45,658 bases of DNA from an uncultured SAR86 cluster bacterium (lineage in GTDB: Bacteria; Pseudomonadota; Gammaproteobacteria; Magnimaribacterales; Magnimaribacteraceae). The notes under the pieces were generated by a model. It did no database searches. It saw nothing but the letters and a program-made list of their open reading frames with translations, and was not told the DNA's origin. The translations under genes were made by a program, and so were the position numbers. The stretch spans positions 1-45,658 of the forward strand of contig CACAGI010000009.1 in assembly GCA_902532015.1 (NCBI GenBank). The letters run 5' to 3'. Shown piece by piece: positions 31,910 through 40,350 of this stretch (position 1 is its first letter; the number at the start of each line of letters is the position of its first letter).

Positions 31910-32848
31910 ATGAAAGCAGTTTCCTATTCTGAAGGTAAAGTCTTTACTGCCAATCTAGATTATCCATCTGGAGAAGGAGTTTTAGTAAATATAGAATCTG
32001 CCGGAATATGTGGTAGCGATCTTCACCTCTTAAATTCAGGCGCCCATTCTCCACATGTTGCTGGACACGAGATTGCTGGAATAACTTCAAATGGGACTCA
32101 TGTCGCTATAGAACCAATTATTTCTTGTCAAAAATGTTCGTCTTGTATTGCTGGAGACTATCATCTTTGTAAAATTGATTTTAAAGGTATGGGTATGAGC
32201 ATTAATGGAGGTATGGCTGAACAAATAATAGTACCTGAAAATTGTCTAGTAAAACTTAATAAGAAAGTACCAATAAAAGATGCATGCCTAGTTGAACCCT
32301 TGGCTGTAGCGTTACATGGTTTCATAAGAACAAATACAAATTCAACTCATAAGATTGCCGTTATAGGAGGAGGTACCATAGGAATGTGTGCAATTGCAGC
32401 AGCTAATTATTTAGGATGTGAAGTTGATTTGTATGCAAAATATGATCATCAGAAGGAAGCAGGAACTAAACTAGGAGCTGGAATAGTTGATGGTCTTTAT
32501 GACAGAGTTGTTGATTGTGTTGGGTCGAATGACTCCTTAGATTTAAGCTCAAAGTCAGCTAAACCTGGCTCCTGGATTATTATCTTAGGCATTCCTTTAT
32601 CTGGAATTAACTTACCAGGATTAAGTGTAATCATGAATGAAATTAAAATCTTTCCATCCATTATGTATGGCTCTACCGCTGGCCAGAAAGATTTTGAGAT
32701 TGCAGCAAAACTAATTTCCACTATTCCAAAGCTAGGAGATACCATTATTACTCATAGATTTAGTTTAGATGATGCGGAAGAGGCTTTCAGTGTTGCTCAA
32801 GATAAAACATCTAATTGCATTAAAGTAGTTTTTGATCCTAAATCATAA
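31910..32848 (+). CDS. Zinc-dependent medium-chain alcohol dehydrogenase
   Basis: 312 residues, shorter than the usual 340-350. Catalytic zinc residues Cys34 (GICGSDLH) and His53/Glu54 (GHE); structural zinc cysteines at 73, 76, 79 and 87 (SCQKCSSCIAGDYHLC); and Rossmann motif VIGGGTIGMCAIAAANYLG. The order resembles sorbitol/threonine dehydrogenase relatives. The C-terminal half is compact, which accounts for its shorter length. It oxidises an alcohol with NAD(P). It lies 31 bases after the DUF1295 gene and eight before another medium-chain dehydrogenase. Confidence 0.91.
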   Translation: MKAVSYSEGKVFTANLDYPSGEGVLVNIESAGICGSDLHLLNSGAHSPHVAGHEIAGITSNGTHVAIEPIISCQKCSSCIAGDYHLCKIDFKGMGMSINGGMAEQIIVPENCLVKLNKKVPIKDACLVEPLAVALHGFIRTNTNSTHKIAVIGGGTIGMCAIAAANYLGCEVDLYAKYDHQKEAGTKLGAGIVDGLYDRVVDCVGSNDSLDLSSKSAKPGSWIIILGIPLSGINLPGLSVIMNEIKIFPSIMYGSTAGQKDFEIAAKLISTIPKLGDTIITHRFSLDDAEEAFSVAQDKTSNCIKVVFDPKS

Positions 32849-32856
32849 ATAACAAT

Positions 32857-33894
32857 ATGTATGCAGCAATTATAGACAATTATGGTGATGAATCTTCTTT
32901 AAGAATTAATGAATCTATGCCTGTTCCAAATATAAATTCAAACCAGGTCTTGATAAAGGTTAAAGCTAGCTCAATAAATCCTATCGATTTAATGAAAAGA
33001 CAGGGCTACGGCAATGCGATATTTGAAAAGCAAAGAAAATTAAAATTTCCCTGGGTGCTGGGTTCAGATTTTTCAGGTCATGTTGCCGCTAAAGGAAGCA
33101 AAGTAACCAGATTTCAAGAAGGAGATGAGGTGTGGGGCTGTTCTTCTAATGCTAACTGCGGAACTTATGCTGAGTTCGTAGCAATTGATCAAGAGGAAGT
33201 TAACAACAAACCTAAAAATCTACAATTTGAAGAAGCCGCTTCTTTACCTTATGCCTTTTTAACAACTTGGTCTGCTATTGTTAGATGGGCAGGCCTTAGG
33301 CCCAAAGATCTTTTGAATAAAAATGTCTTTATACAAGGAGGTGCTGGGGGAGTAGGGACCATAGCTATACAGCTCTTTAATCACTGGGGGTGCAATGTCT
33401 CCACAACTTGCAGTAGCAAGAATATTAAATTACTTAAACGACTTGGCGCTAATGAAGTAATTGATTATCAAAAAGATAAATTTTATGAGAATTTAGAAGA
33501 CCAAGATTTAGTATATGATCTATTAGGAGATTCTGTTCTTGAAAACTCTATAGAAAAATGTACTAAGATTTTAAAAAACCAATCTTCGTCACATTATATT
33601 TCCCTTACTCATCCTTTCATTAATACCATTGATAATAAAGGTTTATTGCTTGGTGTCCCGCACGCAATATTAATTAGACAAAAATTAAAAGCCATCTACA
33701 GGCCGATAAATATTCATTGGTCAATTTATAGACCTAGTCTTTCAGGTCTACAGGAATTAACTTACTTGTCTGAAGAAGAAATCATTAAACCAACTATTGA
33801 TTCAATCTATACACTTTCTGATATTTCAATGGCACATAAAAAAGTAGCAACTGGACATGGTAGTGGTAAGGTCGTTATTAGGCATGATTTATAA
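32857..33894 (+). CDS. Zinc-independent medium-chain dehydrogenase (quinone oxidoreductase-like)
   Basis: 345 residues. It has the medium-chain reductase layout without zinc-ligand cysteines: SSINPIDLMKRQGYG, PWVLGSDFSGHVAAKG, EGDEVWGCSS, ASLPYAFLTTWSAI and the NADPH-binding IQGGAGGVGTIAIQLF. The ASLPYAFLTTW/GGAGGVG pattern is typical of RTN4IP1-like and quinone-oxidoreductase-like members. Likely NADPH-dependent reduction of an enone or quinone. Its stop shares one base with the pdxJ start (TAATG). Confidence 0.9.
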   Translation: MYAAIIDNYGDESSLRINESMPVPNINSNQVLIKVKASSINPIDLMKRQGYGNAIFEKQRKLKFPWVLGSDFSGHVAAKGSKVTRFQEGDEVWGCSSNANCGTYAEFVAIDQEEVNNKPKNLQFEEAASLPYAFLTTWSAIVRWAGLRPKDLLNKNVFIQGGAGGVGTIAIQLFNHWGCNVSTTCSSKNIKLLKRLGANEVIDYQKDKFYENLEDQDLVYDLLGDSVLENSIEKCTKILKNQSSSHYISLTHPFINTIDNKGLLLGVPHAILIRQKLKAIYRPINIHWSIYRPSLSGLQELTYLSEEEIIKPTIDSIYTLSDISMAHKKVATGHGSGKVVIRHDL

Positions 33895-34628
33895 TGACTA
33901 ATTTGAGTGTTAACGTTAATAAGATTGCTTGGCTAAGGAATGCTAGGGGCGGTAAAACTCCTGATATAGTTGAATTATCAAAAATAATTATCGATTGTGG
34001 AGCTGCTGGAATCACCGTCCATCCAAGACCTGATTTACGTCATATAACTCCAGAAGATGTTTATCAACTTAGAGAATTAACTTTAAACGAAAACATAGAA
34101 TTTAATATAGAAGGTAATCCTTATTCTGAAGCCAATAGTAAATACCCTGGTTTTAAAGAAATTATCAAAATAGCAAAACCGGATCAATGTACTCTTGTGC
34201 CAGATTCCTTAGAGCAAATTACCTCTGATCACGGATGGGATTTTATTAAGAAAGATTTAGAGAGAGACATTGAACTAGTAGAGTTACTTAAAGAGCATAC
34301 AAACAGGGTTAGTTTCTTTTTAGATCCCGTAGAGGATCAATTGATTGGCGCAAAGAAAGTTGGTGCTGATAGGATTGAATTCTACACGGGTCCATATGCA
34401 GAAAATCCAGGACCAAGCACAATAGAACCATTTGTAAGATGTTACGACATAGCCCGTAAACTAGGTTTAGGTATCAATGCCGGTCACGATCTTGATCTAT
34501 TGAATCTACAGTTTTTCTTAAAAAATGTGCCAGCAGATGAGGTTTCTATAGGGCATGCTCTTATTTCAGATTCATTGTTAATAGGATTGGAAAATACCGT
34601 AAAACAATATCTTGCTTTATGTAAATGA
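33894..34628 (+). CDS. pdxJ: Pyridoxine 5'-phosphate synthase PdxJ
   Basis: 244 residues. It condenses deoxyxylulose 5-phosphate with 3-amino-2-oxopropyl phosphate, the last ring-forming step of vitamin B6 synthesis. Motifs: VNVNKIAWLRNARGG, His43 and Arg45 (TVHPRPDLRHIT), Glu73 (FNIEG), LVPDSLEQITSDHGWD, GADRIEFYTGPYAE, and INAGHDL with His198. These active-site residues follow E. coli H45/E72/H193-type positions. The wording (HPRPDxRHI, TLVPD, TSDHGWD, SIGHALISD) recalls the Bacteroidetes type more than the enterobacterial type. It overlaps the preceding gene by one base, unusual company for pdxJ, which often sits with acpS or recO. Confidence 0.94.
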   Translation: MTNLSVNVNKIAWLRNARGGKTPDIVELSKIIIDCGAAGITVHPRPDLRHITPEDVYQLRELTLNENIEFNIEGNPYSEANSKYPGFKEIIKIAKPDQCTLVPDSLEQITSDHGWDFIKKDLERDIELVELLKEHTNRVSFFLDPVEDQLIGAKKVGADRIEFYTGPYAENPGPSTIEPFVRCYDIARKLGLGINAGHDLDLLNLQFFLKNVPADEVSIGHALISDSLLIGLENTVKQYLALCK

Positions 34629-34630
34629 TA

Positions 34631-34642
34631 TAAAATAATTTT
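34631..34642 (+). promoter_or_regulatory. Candidate -10 box for grxD
   Basis: TAAAAT (34631-34636) ends six bases before ATG 34643, with no Shine-Dalgarno; TATAAA two bases earlier is an alternative. Located 14 bases after the pdxJ stop, so grxD may have its own leaderless transcript. Confidence 0.4.
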
Positions 34643-34963
34643 ATGACAACAATAATTGAAGAACTCGAACAACAGGTTAAGGATAACCCAGTACTTTTAT
34701 ACATGAAGGGTTCTCCAGATTCTCCTCAATGTGGGTTTTCATCCAAAGCTTCTCAAATTCTTATAGCTTGTGGGAAACCATTTTCTTTTGTAGACATTCT
34801 TACCAATCCTGAAATTAGAGCTAATTTACCCCAATTTTCAAATTGGCCAACATTCCCTCAACTTTTTGTTAATGGAGAGTTAATTGGTGGATCTGATATC
34901 ATTACTGAATTACACGAAGCAGGAGAGCTCCAGTCAATCATTGATTCTGCTGATACAGAGTAA
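34643..34963 (+). CDS. grxD: Monothiol glutaredoxin Grx4 (GrxD)
   Basis: 106 residues with the CGFS active site (Cys30, SPQCGFSSKAS), the conserved KGSPDSP entry, FVDILTNPEIR, NWPTFPQLFVNGELIGGSDI with the glutathione-binding loop, and a C-terminal helix. Such monothiol glutaredoxins bind and transfer [2Fe-2S] clusters with glutathione and BolA-like partners. It follows pdxJ after 14 bases, and a weak AGAG/CTCT hairpin just after the stop is not convincing as a terminator. Confidence 0.95.
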   Translation: MTTIIEELEQQVKDNPVLLYMKGSPDSPQCGFSSKASQILIACGKPFSFVDILTNPEIRANLPQFSNWPTFPQLFVNGELIGGSDIITELHEAGELQSIIDSADTE

Positions 34964-35041
34964 ACTCTCGATTTTAAGGCTGCATTTATCAATGTAATAT
35001 GTTAAAAATAGCATAATTGTTTCAATCTATAGGGGAGATTT

Positions 35042-37396
35042 ATGTATAAGTTTGTACCGCCTTTCGAATTAAAAGATTCAGTATTGAAGAAAACACTAGC
35101 TTTTGGAGGCATTGCTGCTATTTCATCCTTTGAAACTAATGAAATATTTGCAGAAGAAGAGTCAGGCAATATAGAAGAAGTGATTGTTACTGCTTCTAAG
35201 CGTGAATCAAGGATAGAAGATTTACCTATGAGCGTGCAGGCGATAACAGGCAGTAGGCTTGAAAGTGCAAACGTAAATGACTTCATGGATTATGCCGAAT
35301 TAATCCCATCTTTATCCTATATTCAGTACGGCCCTGGCAGATCTGCATTCTATATACGTGGAACTTCTGATGGTAATTTTGGTAACTTGGCAGGACCAAA
35401 TACAACTGTCGCTATGTACATTGATGAATCTCCTATCAATACAGTAGGATTGAATCCAGATTTACATATTTATGATATGGAAAGAATTGAAGTTCTTAAT
35501 GGGCCTCAAGGAACTTTATATGGTTCTAGTGCACAAGGGGGAACTGTAAAGTTAATAACAAATAAACCTCAAAGAGAAGAGTTTGAAGCTGGAGCGGAAC
35601 TTGATTTTTCACAAGGACAAGATGCGGATACTTCAGAGAGCTTAGAAGCTTTTATAAATATTCCCATAAGCGAAAATTTAGCAGCTCGTGTATCTGGATA
35701 TAATGTTACAGAAGGTGGTTTTATAGATTTAGTCGGCGGTTCTAGAACTTTTTCTGGAAGCGGATATACAGTCCCTTTAATATCTGAAGATGATCATAAT
35801 GAGAGTGAGGTTAAAGGCTTTAGAACTGCAGTTAGAGCTTGGATAAATGATAACCTTACTGCAACTCTGACACATATAAATCAAGAAACATATACAACTG
35901 GTAGTTGGGATCACCAACCAAGCACTTTGGGTGATTTAAAAAGCAGTAAAGTCATAGGAGAATTTACTGATGATAAATGGGATCAGACAAGTCTGACTCT
36001 AGAAGGCAGTTTCAATGATACTAACTTTACTTATGCTGGAACCTTTTTTGATAGAGATGTTAGATATTTATGGGATTATAACGATTATGTCGAATACTAT
36101 AACTTAGACAGCACTTCAACTAATGGGTTTGGTTACAACAGTTACTATACTTGTGACTATTATTCTTATTATTATTACGGAACTTTTGAAGGTGCATGTA
36201 ACGACCCAACAATGTGGGCTGATTACTCTCTTAACATGGAGAGACAAACGCATGAGTTTAGAATGTCGGGTGGTGAGGAAGGCGATAAGCTGCAATGGCT
36301 CATTGGGGTATTTTATGACAAATTAGAAAATCCTTATAAATACACTTATAAATGGCCTGGTATGCAAAGTTATTACTCTGATGGCACTTGGGGAGGAACA
36401 GGAATTGCTGGTAGAGAAGGAATATGGTGGGAAGCTGATAATTTAAGAGAAGATGAGACTAAAGCAATATACGGAGAGGCCATAATCTCGTTAAATGAAA
36501 CAACCTCTTTAACATTAGGTTTAAGGGCTTTTGATTCTGAATTACTTTTTAATGCCAAAGATGGTTATTTTGGTGGTTTTGGTACCGCATATTATGGTCA
36601 TGATGCCAATAGAACAGAAGAAGATTCTGGAGTCTCTCCGAAAATTGCAATAGCAAAAACTCTAGAGAACGATGCTTTACTTTATCTTAATTTCTCTCAG
36701 GGCTATAGACCTGCAGGTACTAATCGTACAAATAAAAATAGTGATGCTGCACCTATGTATTATGACGCAGATCAACTAATGAATTACGAAGTAGGTTATA
36801 AGTATTCTAATCCACAAAATACACGTAAATTCAATGCTGCTTATTACTTAATGGATTGGCAGGATATGCAAACTGCAGTTTATGACAGATCTTTAGCAAC
36901 CATACAATTCAATACGAATATAGGAGATGCAAAGATTACAGGATTTGAAGTTGATTGGACTATTTTTACGGAAAATGGTTACACAATAATTTTAGCAGGC
37001 TCTCTTACTGACCCTAAATTAAATGAAAATTTCTTGTTAAATGGAAATCTTTTAGCTAATTCTGGAACCCAATTGGCAAATGTTGCTAAAAGAAAAGGAT
37101 CAATTTCTATAAGCAAAGCTTTTACTATCCTTAATGGCAGGGATGGCTCTTGGGATTTGAATATATCCAGAACAGGAAAAAGAAAATCATCTATTACTAA
37201 TCCAGTTAATCAAGGTGCTTATACAATAGCTGGATTTTCTAGCACACTACAAGGAGAAACATGGGATGCAGTGTTCTATGTAGATAATTTGTTAGATGAA
37301 AGAGCAGTAATCTGGGAATATCAGGGTTATCGACCTGAAACTAAATTTACTAATAGACCGAGAGAAATTGGTCTAAGATTGAAATACAAATTTTAG
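35042..37396 (+). CDS. TonB-dependent outer-membrane receptor
   Basis: 784 residues. The N-terminus has a basic-hydrophobic segment (KKTLAFGGIAAISSF) ending at FAEEE, an atypical signal peptide, then the TonB box region EEVIVTASKR (about 45-54), the plug domain (LPMSVQAITG, FYIRGTSDGNFG, YIDESPINTVG, RIEVLNGPQGTLYGSSAQGGTV), and a 22-strand barrel ending in LRLKYKF with terminal phenylalanine. It takes up a large or scarce ligand using TonB energy. No TonB/ExbBD or ligand-specific genes are adjacent, so the ligand is unknown. A tyrosine-rich loop with two cysteines lies at about residues 345-390. A GGGGAG ribosome site precedes the ATG. Confidence 0.93.
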   Translation: MYKFVPPFELKDSVLKKTLAFGGIAAISSFETNEIFAEEESGNIEEVIVTASKRESRIEDLPMSVQAITGSRLESANVNDFMDYAELIPSLSYIQYGPGRSAFYIRGTSDGNFGNLAGPNTTVAMYIDESPINTVGLNPDLHIYDMERIEVLNGPQGTLYGSSAQGGTVKLITNKPQREEFEAGAELDFSQGQDADTSESLEAFINIPISENLAARVSGYNVTEGGFIDLVGGSRTFSGSGYTVPLISEDDHNESEVKGFRTAVRAWINDNLTATLTHINQETYTTGSWDHQPSTLGDLKSSKVIGEFTDDKWDQTSLTLEGSFNDTNFTYAGTFFDRDVRYLWDYNDYVEYYNLDSTSTNGFGYNSYYTCDYYSYYYYGTFEGACNDPTMWADYSLNMERQTHEFRMSGGEEGDKLQWLIGVFYDKLENPYKYTYKWPGMQSYYSDGTWGGTGIAGREGIWWEADNLREDETKAIYGEAIISLNETTSLTLGLRAFDSELLFNAKDGYFGGFGTAYYGHDANRTEEDSGVSPKIAIAKTLENDALLYLNFSQGYRPAGTNRTNKNSDAAPMYYDADQLMNYEVGYKYSNPQNTRKFNAAYYLMDWQDMQTAVYDRSLATIQFNTNIGDAKITGFEVDWTIFTENGYTIILAGSLTDPKLNENFLLNGNLLANSGTQLANVAKRKGSISISKAFTILNGRDGSWDLNISRTGKRKSSITNPVNQGAYTIAGFSSTLQGETWDAVFYVDNLLDERAVIWEYQGYRPETKFTNRPREIGLRLKYKF

Positions 37397-37399
37397 GAC

Positions 37400-38296
37400 T
37401 TAGATAAGTTCTTTTATTTTCTTAATGAAAGATGGCTTTGTTCTGCAGCAGCCAGCTATTATTGATGCCCCATTTTCAATCCATTTAAGCGTTTCCTTTG
37501 CATATCTATCTTCATCTATCTCTGTAGCAGTGGATCTATGATCTAATTCTGGTTGTTTACTTAAACCTGAATTTTTATTATCTGTGCATACTAATTCAGG
37601 ATTTGCATATCCACCAATAGGTTTGGAGGTTATTTGATTGATAGAGGCCAAGGCTTCAGTAATCATATTTGCTCCACAACAATTTATTAGATATGCATCA
37701 GCTCGTAGATCTTTTATCTCATTACATGCATCTACTATATTTTCTCCACTTGGCAATAGGTTCATTCTATTTCCCATTAAAGTCCAGCTTAGCCACACCT
37801 CTGCGCTAGATTTTTCTAAACTAGAAAGAGCACTCCTGGCTTCTAAAACACTAGACATAGTTTCGCAAATAATAATATCTACTTCGCCTTCTAGTAGAGA
37901 TGCAATTTCTGCATACTGTTCAGCCATTGTATCTGGATCTTGAACTAAATCAGCTCGATAACTTGTTTCTAATGGTGGCAATGATCCGGCAAGTTTTACA
38001 TTTCTGCCAGATTTTTTAATGGCTTCTCTTCCAAGTTCTATAGATTTTAAAGTTAAATCTTTCAATTCATCTGCTCTATTAACCCTATTTAACAATGGTT
38101 GAGTAACTGCATAATTATTTATAGTAATGAAGTCGCTACCTGCTTCAATATAATCTAGATGTATCTCTTTTATCATTTCTGGATGTTCTGTTAATGCAAG
38201 AGCTGACCATATAGATTCAGTATGTGAGGGCACTTCAACTCCTCTATCTCTTAGTTCTGTTCCTAATGCTCCATCACCAATAATAATATTATTCAT
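37400..38296 (-). CDS. Homocysteine S-methyltransferase family protein (MmuM/BHMT-like)
   Basis: 298 residues, the size of MmuM-type enzymes. Zinc ligands are Cys206 or Cys207 (LINCCGAN) and the pair Cys283/Cys284 (AGCCRTKP); the N-terminal DGALGTELRDRG and TINNYAVTQ blocks are also typical. Members transfer a methyl group from S-methylmethionine, DMSP-like sulfonium compounds or betaine to homocysteine, making methionine. It is the last gene of an operon with a BCCT carrier, metY and an alpha/beta hydrolase, and overlaps the hydrolase by four bases. The context strongly implies a methionine-forming role; which methyl donor is used is not decided. Confidence 0.92.
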   Translation of the reverse strand: MNNIIIGDGALGTELRDRGVEVPSHTESIWSALALTEHPEMIKEIHLDYIEAGSDFITINNYAVTQPLLNRVNRADELKDLTLKSIELGREAIKKSGRNVKLAGSLPPLETSYRADLVQDPDTMAEQYAEIASLLEGEVDIIICETMSSVLEARSALSSLEKSSAEVWLSWTLMGNRMNLLPSGENIVDACNEIKDLRADAYLINCCGANMITEALASINQITSKPIGGYANPELVCTDNKNSGLSKQPELDHRSTATEIDEDRYAKETLKWIENGASIIAGCCRTKPSFIKKIKELI

Positions 38297-39051
38297 AGTA
38301 CCTCTATTAAATAATCTAAAACTTTATTAGGATCTTCCATCATTAAAGTATGTCCAGAATCTTTTATTTCTTTTACATCAGGATCTTTAAAGCTATTTAC
38401 TAGATCACTGGCCTTCCTTCTTGGTGTAAGGAAATCATTTACACCTAGAATTAATTGTACTTTAGCAGAGATTTTTTTTGCCTTTTCTAGACCTCCATCA
38501 AAATTGCTACATGCTAATAGATCTTGGTAAATTACGTTCTTTCCTGAATTTTGCATCAGTCTCCGTGTAGACTCTGTCATCCACATGCCTGGATTCTTAT
38601 TTCTACCAATACGTGCTTGATGGCTATAACCCATAAAAGTTAGTATATCTATAGCTTTATCAACATCAGTTTTAGCAAATTCTAGTAATTGTTCGTTAAC
38701 TTGCATAGGAAATGCTGTTCCTATTAAAGAAATAGCATTAACTCTCGAAGGTTGTGAAGAAGCCATCTCTAACGCAATTAAGGATCCCATACTATGTCCT
38801 ACTAGAGAAAATTTGCTTATTGATTCTTCATCCAATAGTTTAAAAATTTTAGTAGCATAAGCAGATATCGAAGATAAGGCTTTACCAGGACTATTACCAT
38901 GTCCTGGTAAATCAAGTGCAATTACATCCTTTTTCTTTCTTAAAAAGTGTCTAACCGGTAATGTCCATACAGAATGATCCATGCCCGTGCCGTGTATGAA
39001 GATAATAGGCTGAGAATTCTTCTTTAATTTATTAGTTGGAAAATAAAACAT
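38293..39051 (-). CDS. Alpha/beta hydrolase of the methionine operon
   Basis: 252 residues. Motifs: IFIHGTGMDHSVW (oxyanion area), DLPGHGNSPG, nucleophile elbow GHSMGS with Ser87, and His234 (SGHTLMMED). Homoserine O-acetyltransferase MetX is also an alpha/beta hydrolase, but it is about 350-380 residues with a different lid, so this protein is too short to be an ordinary MetX. It may hydrolyse an ester or thioester in the same pathway. It overlaps metY by one base and the methyltransferase gene by four, so it is clearly in the operon. Confidence 0.88.
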   Translation of the reverse strand: MFYFPTNKLKKNSQPIIFIHGTGMDHSVWTLPVRHFLRKKKDVIALDLPGHGNSPGKALSSISAYATKIFKLLDEESISKFSLVGHSMGSLIALEMASSQPSRVNAISLIGTAFPMQVNEQLLEFAKTDVDKAIDILTFMGYSHQARIGRNKNPGMWMTESTRRLMQNSGKNVIYQDLLACSNFDGGLEKAKKISAKVQLILGVNDFLTPRRKASDLVNSFKDPDVKEIKDSGHTLMMEDPNKVLDYLIEVL

Positions 39052-40346
39052 TACTTCCTTGTTGAATAAGTAAGTGCTTCATCCAAATCCTCAATTAGAT
39101 CTTCGCTATCTTCTATCCCGATAGATAAACGTATTGTTGATTCTGACATACCACCTTTCTTTAAAGCCAGAGCATCCATCCTGTGATGCGTAGTACTTGC
39201 TGGGTGAATCACTAAAGACTTTGCATCACCAACATTTGCCAGATGTGAAAATATATTCAATTGTTCAATAAATTTCTTACCTGTCTCCACGTTACCTTCT
39301 AATTCAAAAGTAAATACTGCTCCACAACCATAAGGCAAGAGATCATTAGCTAGTTCGTGATCTGGATGATCTTCTAATTCAGGATAACATACGCTTTTAA
39401 CTGATTTATGAGAATTTAAGAACTCTATAATACTTCTCGTATTTTGAATATGTTTTTCCATTCTAATATTTAATGTCTCCATACCTTGTAAAACTAAAAA
39501 AGCAGTATGTGGACTCATGCAAGCTCCAAAATCTCTAGCGCCTTCTTTTCTCGCTCTATTAATATAAGCGGCAGGTCCATATTCATCTACAAAATTCATA
39601 TCATGGAAACCTTTATAAGGTTCTGTTAATGTTTTGAACTTCGAGGAGGAATTCCAAGCAAAATTTCCACTATCAACTAAAAGTCCTCCTATAACAACAC
39701 CATGTCCAGAAAGGAATTTGGTTGCTGAATGAAAAATTAAGTCTGCACCTAATGAAAATGGTTTCATCAAGTAGGGTGTAGTGAATGTTGAGTCAACTAA
39801 TAAAGGAATATTATTCTCATGTGCAATTTTTGAAATTTTAGGAATGTTCAGTACGTCAAGGCCAGGATTGGCTAGAGTTTCACCAAATATTAACTTGGTA
39901 TTTTTTTTGATACTCTTTTTAACTTCATTAGCTTTTCTTAAATCAACAAAAGTAGTTTCAATGCCAAATCTAGGAAGTGTATATTCTAAAAGGTTATGAC
40001 TGCCACCATATAAACTTTTTGAAGCAATCAAATGAGATCCCTTTTCAAGAATTGTTGTAATTGCTAATACTAGTGCAGCTTGTCCGCTTGAAGTTGCGAT
40101 AGCCCCAACACCACCCTCTAAAGCGCTTATTCGCTCTTCAAGCACTGCATTTGTTGGATTAGTAATTCTTGAATAAACATGTCCTGCACGTTCAGCATTA
40201 AAAACTCCTGCTGCAGTTTCTGTATCAGGAAAAACAAATGAAGAAGATTGATATATAGGAGTTGCTCTAGCACCAAAATCTGTATCTGGTCTCTGTCCAG
40301 CATGTAGTGAAAGGGTGCTAGGTTTTAAATCTTTTGGTTTTTTCAT
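39051..40346 (-). CDS. metY: O-acetylhomoserine sulfhydrylase / aminocarboxypropyltransferase
   Basis: 431 residues of the PLP-dependent Cys/Met metabolism family. Lys210 (HSATKFLSGHG) is the Schiff-base lysine; other hallmarks are SRITNPTNAVLEERISALEGG, TSSGQAALVLAI and FGETLANPGLDV. The longer length and the LSLHAGQRPD start place it with MetY rather than MetB. It makes homocysteine directly from O-acetylhomoserine and sulfide. Five bases after the BCCT stop codon and one base overlapping the hydrolase, it sits in the centre of the operon, immediately upstream of a homocysteine methyltransferase, giving a two-step route to methionine. Confidence 0.94.
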   Translation of the reverse strand: MKKPKDLKPSTLSLHAGQRPDTDFGARATPIYQSSSFVFPDTETAAGVFNAERAGHVYSRITNPTNAVLEERISALEGGVGAIATSSGQAALVLAITTILEKGSHLIASKSLYGGSHNLLEYTLPRFGIETTFVDLRKANEVKKSIKKNTKLIFGETLANPGLDVLNIPKISKIAHENNIPLLVDSTFTTPYLMKPFSLGADLIFHSATKFLSGHGVVIGGLLVDSGNFAWNSSSKFKTLTEPYKGFHDMNFVDEYGPAAYINRARKEGARDFGACMSPHTAFLVLQGMETLNIRMEKHIQNTRSIIEFLNSHKSVKSVCYPELEDHPDHELANDLLPYGCGAVFTFELEGNVETGKKFIEQLNIFSHLANVGDAKSLVIHPASTTHHRMDALALKKGGMSESTIRLSIGIEDSEDLIEDLDEALTYSTRK

Positions 40347-40350
40347 ACGC

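Noticed and set aside
34947..34972. Short AGAG-TAAA-CTCT hairpin after grxD.
   Set aside because: Only a four-base stem with four T after it; too weak to call a terminator.
38293..39051. Possibility that the alpha/beta hydrolase is homoserine acetyltransferase MetX.
   Set aside because: It is about 100 residues too short and its motifs are those of ordinary esterase-like hydrolases.
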